Positions 23,901-29,019 of a stretch of DNA of 29,019 nucleotides are shown here, in pieces. How positions within the stretch are numbered: position 1 is the stretch's first letter; the number at the start of each line of letters is the position of its first letter. The position numbers and the translations under genes were made by a program. The notes under the pieces were generated by a model. That model ran no database searches. It saw only the letters and a program-made list of their open reading frames with translations, and was not told the DNA's origin. This DNA is from Alloclostridium intestinigallinarum (GTDB lineage Bacteria > Bacillota > Clostridia > Christensenellales > UBA3700), in the NCBI GenBank assembly GCA_904393845.1, contig CAJFNB010000015.1, positions 1 to 29,019 on the forward strand. Direction: 5' to 3'.

Positions 23901-24339
23901 TCCCGTACAGGTTGAGGCTGCAATGGAAAAAATGGTATCGTCCGGCAAGCTCACCCACGCGGAAGCGCGGCTTGTGGACGCAAAAACCGTGGCGGAATGT
24001 CTGCAATCGGATATAATCTCGCTGGCGCGGACGGCAAGACACGAGCGCGAGCGGCGTTTCACCCTGTATCTTCCGGCAAACGAGGTGCTTGCGGACGCGC
24101 AGACGGGGGAAAGCGTGCTCGTGCAGGGCGCAATCGACCTTATGATTTTCGGAGGGGAAAAGGGCGGGGAAAACGTACTCGTGGACTTCAAGTACACCAC
24201 CCGGCCGGCTGAGGAAGTGAAGAAAACTTATGCCGGGCAGCTGGAGTTGTACGCGCTCGCCATGCGCGAATGTGCCGGCGTAACCCCCGACAGAAAGATA
24301 CTCTATCTGCTGGGCAGGAACGAGATAATAGAAATGTAG
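20953..24339 (+). CDS. addA: ATP-dependent helicase/nuclease subunit AddA
   Basis: A 1128-residue UvrD-type helicase-nuclease. The N-terminus reads WNKWSEEQRAAISRHSGNTLVSASAGSGKT (Walker A K31). Later motifs are LTFNNAVGEELREK, DIGTLHGYCKKLI, CVDEYQDINAVQ (Walker B), FMVGDAKQSIYAFR, LNRNFRSQ, TVHSSKGLEFPVVFL and FYVALTRARN. The C-terminal nuclease motif is LVDFKYT (D1078, K1080). It drives 3'-5' unwinding in the AddAB complex and cuts one strand. ATG 20953 is chosen over GTG 20944 because GGGGAAGGTGA precedes it and homologous sequence begins there. It overlaps addB by 14 bases. Somewhat shorter than B. subtilis AddA. Confidence 0.95.
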   Translation: MEWNKWSEEQRAAISRHSGNTLVSASAGSGKTAVVVEHVVRLVTGTLADVNLPPVPVRRILMLTFNNAVGEELREKIHAELLKRIDEGNAEYVREQLYDLPFADIGTLHGYCKKLIAEHFDALGLDPAFTVADEEEGARLFDAALTSALDEAARAADEKVYELLEFLGGRDSLRCEITKLYNRACAEYNGLDKMQGEWLSEYIKPLCDTVAVGAYIGKIHDAARRAEKDIEELRILLENNNLPRHAALLAEDAEIMRGLLKKNKFDEFASFRVEFGRIPNPRKAEKEADVSGLMEEVKRLRNAYKKTFLALTGLFAHGEREERARMESARELALTLTNLTRAAAEKYAAEKMRENKLDFDDLQQYACRLLDDKQIARGVADRYDYVCVDEYQDINAVQERLLRALTGEKDNLFMVGDAKQSIYAFRNADSEIFLGKYKKYSLDKGGKAIKLNRNFRSQDGILRFSNEVFSQIMTEESCGINYAAEGMFVTDGGGEECVKVAAFGKEKAESLDFDFPEGYSVKADALRPRLSRTRSEAVYIADKINELVNHAYITDKSGKRRLVEYGDITLLARTTKGGVPQILETLRDLGIPLDGSGLMREEGNIYIDRLVDYLRVIDNFRQDIPLASALVQFGGFDFAELVQIRRAGGKKENLWRAVRACAGENSPLGARVKAFIDRTEGYRATSAYMGVSDLIRRIISDSDYDAVVRGSEGGGKFVAELGAFVGSLTGRAYDRSLPAFISVMNSGVKTGVSVESENCVRTCTVHSSKGLEFPVVFLIDCGSERKKSEDGSISFDRRLGIACKYADTTSRQKGDTLFSRYMREFKDREQTGELIRLFYVALTRARNLLYITGTSSWEFGTARAPYSFLALLSNVFAARPELKGKYLEEDTEIAENGGEADGSGTPLFVPAEHTALNEYLDKPYRYEGSSVTGIKYSVSAINKERDEGQYSTGAPGALFGEEKATVGTAYHRVLAQIDFSCTSPVQVEAAMEKMVSSGKLTHAEARLVDAKTVAECLQSDIISLARTARHERERRFTLYLPANEVLADAQTGESVLVQGAIDLMIFGGEKGGENVLVDFKYTTRPAEEVKKTYAGQLELYALAMRECAGVTPDRKILYLLGRNEIIEM

Positions 24340-24401
24340 GCGCAAAACGCGTCTCCCTAACGTAAAGACCGCATGTTACATACTTAAAAAGGAGTAGTAA
24401 T

Positions 24402-25199
24402 ATGCGGAATTTTATTTATTCGATAATCCAAAACACGGACGCCGGCGTTCTCGACCTTGCGGCGGTATGCGTCTGCGCGGGACTTGCGCTTATCGCGCTT
24501 GCCGTATTTGCCGCGCTCAGAATTACGCGGTCCCCCTCTTACAAACTGCTTGCGCGCTGTAAAAGATTTGCGAAAAAGCAGGGCAGGGTGACTGCGGCGA
24601 ACGCCTGCCTGTTCGGTAAAAAGGTGTTGAAGCCGTGCGGCAGGACGGTGTACAACGCCTATGCGTACAATCTGCGTTTTGCCGGAGTCCGGGCTGCGGG
24701 CATGGCGGCGGCTCCGCTCGTAACCGCGCAGGGAAAGGCTCCCGGCGGATTTATTGCGGCGGGTACGGCGTGCACTTTCGTCTCCTGCGCGGCGTTTGCG
24801 CTGTGCGGTTACACTTTCGCGGCGGGCGCGCTGGCGGCGCTTGCGGTGGCGGCGGTGTGGCTGCTGTGCGCGGTGGCTTACGCCGTGATATGCGCCTTGG
24901 CGGACGTTGCGGAGCTAAGGCGCGGCGAAAAGGCGGCCAACGCCGTTATCGCGGCAACAACTCCCGCGCCCGTGGACGCGGACAAGGCGATAGCGGAAAA
25001 CCCCGCGTTTATCGCAAAATCCGACCTGGACAAATTCTTTACCCAGATAGACGCGCTTTTGAACGCGGGGGTGAGCAAGCCCGTCGCGGCGGCGGTGCTC
25101 GGCGGCATAGAAGGTATGCTCGATTCCAATCTTTACTGCGGAGCGGAAAGACTCAGGCTTGCGGCGCTGAAAGAAAGAGTGAAAAAAATTTGCGCCTAA
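24402..25199 (+). CDS. Hypothetical membrane protein
   Basis: A 265-residue protein that I do not recognise. A first hydrophobic helix (about 18-40, LDLAAVCVCAGLALIALAVFAAL) follows a short N-terminus. A basic cytoplasmic-looking segment (about 43-75, RSPSYKLLARCKRFAKKQGR) comes next. Two Ala-rich helices lie at about 112-165. The soluble C-terminal part (about 200-265) includes FIAKSDLDKFFTQIDALLNAG and ends in a basic helix. Composition is very rich in Ala. AAAAGGAG precedes the ATG. It sits 62 bases after addA with no terminator between, so it may be transcribed with addAB, but no functional link is known. Confidence 0.75.
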   Translation: MRNFIYSIIQNTDAGVLDLAAVCVCAGLALIALAVFAALRITRSPSYKLLARCKRFAKKQGRVTAANACLFGKKVLKPCGRTVYNAYAYNLRFAGVRAAGMAAAPLVTAQGKAPGGFIAAGTACTFVSCAAFALCGYTFAAGALAALAVAAVWLLCAVAYAVICALADVAELRRGEKAANAVIAATTPAPVDADKAIAENPAFIAKSDLDKFFTQIDALLNAGVSKPVAAAVLGGIEGMLDSNLYCGAERLRLAALKERVKKICA

Positions 25200-25233
25200 A
25201 AGGTTGCGTTACTTTTTTTTCGGTGGTATTATT

Positions 25234-25263
25234 AAAGGGCAAAGGGTGACCTTTGTCCCTTTT
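25234..25263 (+). terminator. Terminator-like hairpin upstream of corA
   Basis: AAAGGGCAAAGG (25234-25245) pairs with CCTTTGTCCCTTT (25250-25262/3), with one bulged base and a 4-base loop, ending in a short T-run. It probably ends the addAB transcript. A possible weak promoter (TTGCGT 25204-25209, 17 bp, TATTAT 25227-25232) lies just ahead of it. Confidence 0.6.
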
Positions 25264-25335
25264 CGTGCTGTACGGGATTTTCCCCGGCATACCCCAAGCC
25301 TTTCGGCTTTGCGTTAAGGGCATCTTGAAAAAACC

Positions 25336-25351
25336 GCGGCATTTCTGCCGC
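25336..25351 (+). promoter_or_regulatory. Small hairpin next to the corA ribosome site
   Basis: GCGGCA (25336-25341), loop TTTC, TGCCGC (25346-25351), directly followed by the GGGGGTG ribosome site and the ATG at 25366. It may influence translation start; it does not resemble the Mg-sensing M-box. Confidence 0.4.
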
Positions 25352-25365
25352 ACAGGGGGTGCGTC

Positions 25366-26334
25366 ATGATAGAGATATTCAAAAGCGAGCCGGACGGCAA
25401 ACTTTCCGTGGTTCTGCCCGAAGTTTACGAGCAGGAGGGCTTTGCCATTAAAGATTGCTGGATAAATCTCGTCAATCCCAGCGATAAGGAAGTGGCGTTC
25501 GTAAGCTCTCTCACCGGAATAGAAGACGACGCGCTCAAAGCTCCTCTGGACGATGAGGAAAGGTCGCGTATCGAGCAGGAGGAAGAACACCTCATGGTTC
25601 TCGTCGATATGCCGGTCATCGACGAAGAGGACGATTATTATTCCTACTATACCATTCCTGTGGGCACGTTCATAAAGCAGAACGTGATAGTCACCGTTTC
25701 CTTGCGCGAAAGCACCGCCGTAAGGGACTTCGTACGCGGAAAGGTGAAGAATTTCCGTACCGATCTGAAAACACGCTTTCTCTACCAGATGCTGTACAAT
25801 ATAGCGGCGCGTTTCCTCAGCTACCTCAAACAGATAGACAAGGCGAGCTCGCGTATACAGAACGAGTTGCACAAGTCCACAAAAAACAAGGAACTTATCC
25901 AGATGCTGGACCTTGAAAATTCGCTCGTATACTTCGCTACTTCCCTCAGCGGCAACGATACCGTAATCACCCGCCTTCTTTCAATCAAAAACAACCGCTT
26001 CCTCATCGCATACGAGGAAGAGCAGGAGCTTTTGGAAGACGTGGCGGTGGAAACCAAACAGGCAATAGAGATGTGTACCATCTACCGCGACATTCTTTCG
26101 GGGACGATGGACGCCTACGCCTCGGTTATATCCAACAACCAGAACTCCATAATGAAGGCGCTTGCGATAATCACGCTCATGATGTCCATTCCCACGCTCG
26201 TGGCTTCCTTTTTCGGTATGAATACCTGGCTTCCCGGCGGGCAAAAGGTATGGGGCTTCGTATTTGCCATCGCGCTGTCGGTAATCCTGGTGCTGGCGGT
26301 ATTCCTCGTCGTAAAGAAGAAAAAATTGCTGTAA
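25366..26334 (+). CDS. corA: CorA family divalent-cation (magnesium) transporter
   Basis: A 322-residue CorA-type channel. A soluble N-terminal domain (about 1-150) with CWINLVNPSDKEV leads into the long coiled stalk helix (ENSLVYFATSLSGND ... DVAVETKQAIEMC). Two transmembrane helices follow: the first ends with the ion-selecting GMN motif (G284-N286, SFFGMNTW) and the second is at about 294-316, before a basic KKKKLL tail. CorA pentamers admit Mg2+ (or Co2+/Ni2+) down the membrane potential. GGGGGTG precedes the ATG. It is flanked by a hairpin upstream and by the rRNA promoter 29 bases after its stop; no terminator is clear between them. Confidence 0.93.
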   Translation: MIEIFKSEPDGKLSVVLPEVYEQEGFAIKDCWINLVNPSDKEVAFVSSLTGIEDDALKAPLDDEERSRIEQEEEHLMVLVDMPVIDEEDDYYSYYTIPVGTFIKQNVIVTVSLRESTAVRDFVRGKVKNFRTDLKTRFLYQMLYNIAARFLSYLKQIDKASSRIQNELHKSTKNKELIQMLDLENSLVYFATSLSGNDTVITRLLSIKNNRFLIAYEEEQELLEDVAVETKQAIEMCTIYRDILSGTMDAYASVISNNQNSIMKALAIITLMMSIPTLVASFFGMNTWLPGGQKVWGFVFAIALSVILVLAVFLVVKKKKLL

Positions 26335-26362
26335 AAATTATAAAATTTCCTGCGTAATATGT

Positions 26363-26391
26363 TTGACAAACCATTTTAATAATGGTACTAT
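26363..26391 (+). promoter_or_regulatory. Strong promoter of the tRNA-23S rRNA unit
   Basis: Perfect TTGACA (26363-26368), 17-bp spacer, TACTAT (26386-26391). Transcription should start near 26398, only about 69 bases before tRNA-Ala. No 16S sequence lies between. Confidence 0.85.
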
Positions 26392-26466
26392 ATTAAGGCT
26401 GTCACCGATAAAGCGCCAAAAAACGCCCTCGGCAGACGGCATGAACATTGAACGCGGCAATATTTC

Positions 26467-26542
26467 GGGGAATTAGCTCAGTTGGTAGAGCACCTGCCTT
26501 GCAAGCAGGGGGTCAGGAGTTCGAATCTCCTATTCTCCACCA
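26467..26542 (+). tRNA. tRNA-Ala (anticodon TGC)
   Basis: A complete 76-base cloverleaf with encoded CCA. The acceptor pairs 26467-26473 with 26532-26538 (one G-U). The D arm is GCTC/GAGC, the anticodon stem CCTGC/GCAGG carries TGC at 26500-26502, and the T arm is AGGAG/CTCCT around TTCGAAT. It is the first gene of the rRNA unit. Confidence 0.97.
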
Positions 26543-26546
26543 TTAG

Positions 26547-26623
26547 GGGCTAATAGCTCAGCTGGTTAGAGCACACGCCTGATAAGCGTGAGGTCGGTGG
26601 TTCGAGTCCACTTTAGCCCACCA
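26547..26623 (+). tRNA. tRNA-Ile (anticodon GAT)
   Basis: A complete 77-base cloverleaf with encoded CCA. Acceptor GGGCTAA/TTAGCCC, anticodon stem CACGC/GCGTG with GAT at 26581-26583, T arm GGTGG/CCACT with TTCGAGT. It follows tRNA-Ala by 4 bases. Its last 32 bases are repeated downstream. Confidence 0.97.
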
Positions 26624-26790
26624 TGCGACTTTATGTCGCAGGGATAAAGTGAAGACCTCACCTAAGCCATTTTTTGGTCGGTGGTTCGAGTCCACTTTAG
26701 CCCACCATGCGACTTATGTCGCAGGGATAAAGTGAAGACCTCACCTAAGCCATTTTTGGTCGGTGGTTCGAGTCCACTTTAGCCCACCAT
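26592..26790 (+). repeat. Tandem repeat containing tRNA-Ile 3' ends
   Basis: A direct repeat of 84 bp (26592-26675), 82 bp (26676-26757) and a partial third copy (26758-26790). Each copy begins with the last 32 bases of tRNA-Ile (part of the variable loop, the whole T arm, the 3' acceptor strand and CCA). A 50-base spacer follows with a GCGAC/GTCGC hairpin, a GACCTCAC block complementary to GTGAGGTC in the real tRNA (26588-26595), and a T-run. Copies 1 and 2 differ only by two T-length changes. The extra copies have no 5' half, so they are not complete tRNAs. Confidence 0.93.
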
Positions 26791-27005
26791 TAGGGTAGTG
26801 CTTACCTGCGAAAGCTAAAAGTTCCTACCCAAAGCGACGAAAGTCGCAATTGCACATTCACAACTGCATAGCATAGAAAGTAGACGATCAAAACGATATC
26901 ATACGAGAAAAACAGCATGGTAAAATGCTAATCTTGTATATTACGTTTTAAACTGAGAACTAGACAGGTTTTTAGGAAAGAAAAGACCGTAAAAGAAAAA
27001 AATTA
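26791..27005 (+). other. Spacer between tRNA-Ile repeats and 23S rRNA
   Basis: About 215 bases typical of an rRNA spacer. GGGTAG (26793-26798) pairs with CTACCC at about 26825-26830, a GCGAC-GAAA-GTCGC tetraloop hairpin lies at 26834-26847, and an ACTGAGAACTAGACAG-like block at about 26952-26967 resembles the pre-23S segment of Firmicutes spacers. No gene. Confidence 0.7.

Positions 27006-29019
<2,014 letters not shown>

Noticed and set aside
25200..25365. M-box magnesium riboswitch before corA
   Set aside because: The region is short, with two simple hairpins and no M-box-like conserved core.
26592..26790. Tandem direct repeats as a CRISPR array
   Set aside because: Units are 82-84 bp with the spacer also repeated, and the repeated part is a tRNA 3' end; no cas genes.

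Overview
The window looks like a chromosome segment of an anaerobic, Gram-positive-type bacterium, most likely an uncultured member of the Clostridia. The evidence is AddAB instead of RecBCD, RecD2, a PerR-type regulator next to a reverse rubrerythrin, a YdjG/YdjI-like pair, DUF1540 and DUF1858 proteins, a lipoprotein signal, strong AGGAGG-type ribosome sites on many genes, and -35/-10 promoters with 17-bp spacers. The family or genus cannot be fixed from this sequence. No transposase, integrase, phage gene or CRISPR array was seen.

Layout. (1) 1-3950, plus strand: a 5'-truncated ComEC-type metallo-beta-lactamase-fold hydrolase, a degenerate shikimate-kinase-like protein, a ProB-like amino acid kinase and a GH36 alpha-galactosidase, tightly overlapped and closed by a terminator. 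(2) 4115-5981: a minus-strand GNAT acetyltransferase, then perR and a reverse rubrerythrin behind a Fur/PerR-like box. (3) 5982-8764: a 435-bp non-coding stretch with a three-copy motif, then an SPFH/zinc-ribbon protein and a zinc-ribbon membrane protein (YdjI/YdjG type). (4) 8962-12586: DUF1858 protein, metK and recD2. (5) 12552-13060: about 500 bp with almost no coding capacity, packed with consecutive perfect inverted repeats. (6) 13074-15693: DUF1540 protein (minus), then Lrp regulator, PLP aminotransferase and ribosomal protein L9 joined by ATGA overlaps. (7) 15694-17661, minus: a cysteine-rich unknown protein and a lipoprotein. (8) 17754-25199: addB, addA and an unknown membrane protein. 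(9) 25366-26334: CorA transporter. (10) 26363-29019: a strong promoter, tRNA-Ala, tRNA-Ile, tandem copies of the tRNA-Ile 3' end, and the first ~2 kb of 23S rRNA, with no 16S gene in front.

How the genes fit together. The perR/rubrerythrin unit is a peroxide-defence module that probably controls itself. AddA and AddB form the double-strand-break end-processing nuclease, and RecD2 is a second repair helicase. The YdjI/YdjG-like pair suggests a membrane-stress module, although no PspA gene lies beside it.

Most notable observations: an rRNA transcription unit that starts directly at the spacer tRNAs; tandem duplication of a 33-nt tRNA-Ile 3' end inside it; several promoters whose -10 box ends only 6 nt (or 9 nt) before the start codon with no ribosome site, implying leaderless mRNAs; the hairpin array after recD2; and a kinase-fold protein without its P-loop coupled to a ProB-like kinase.
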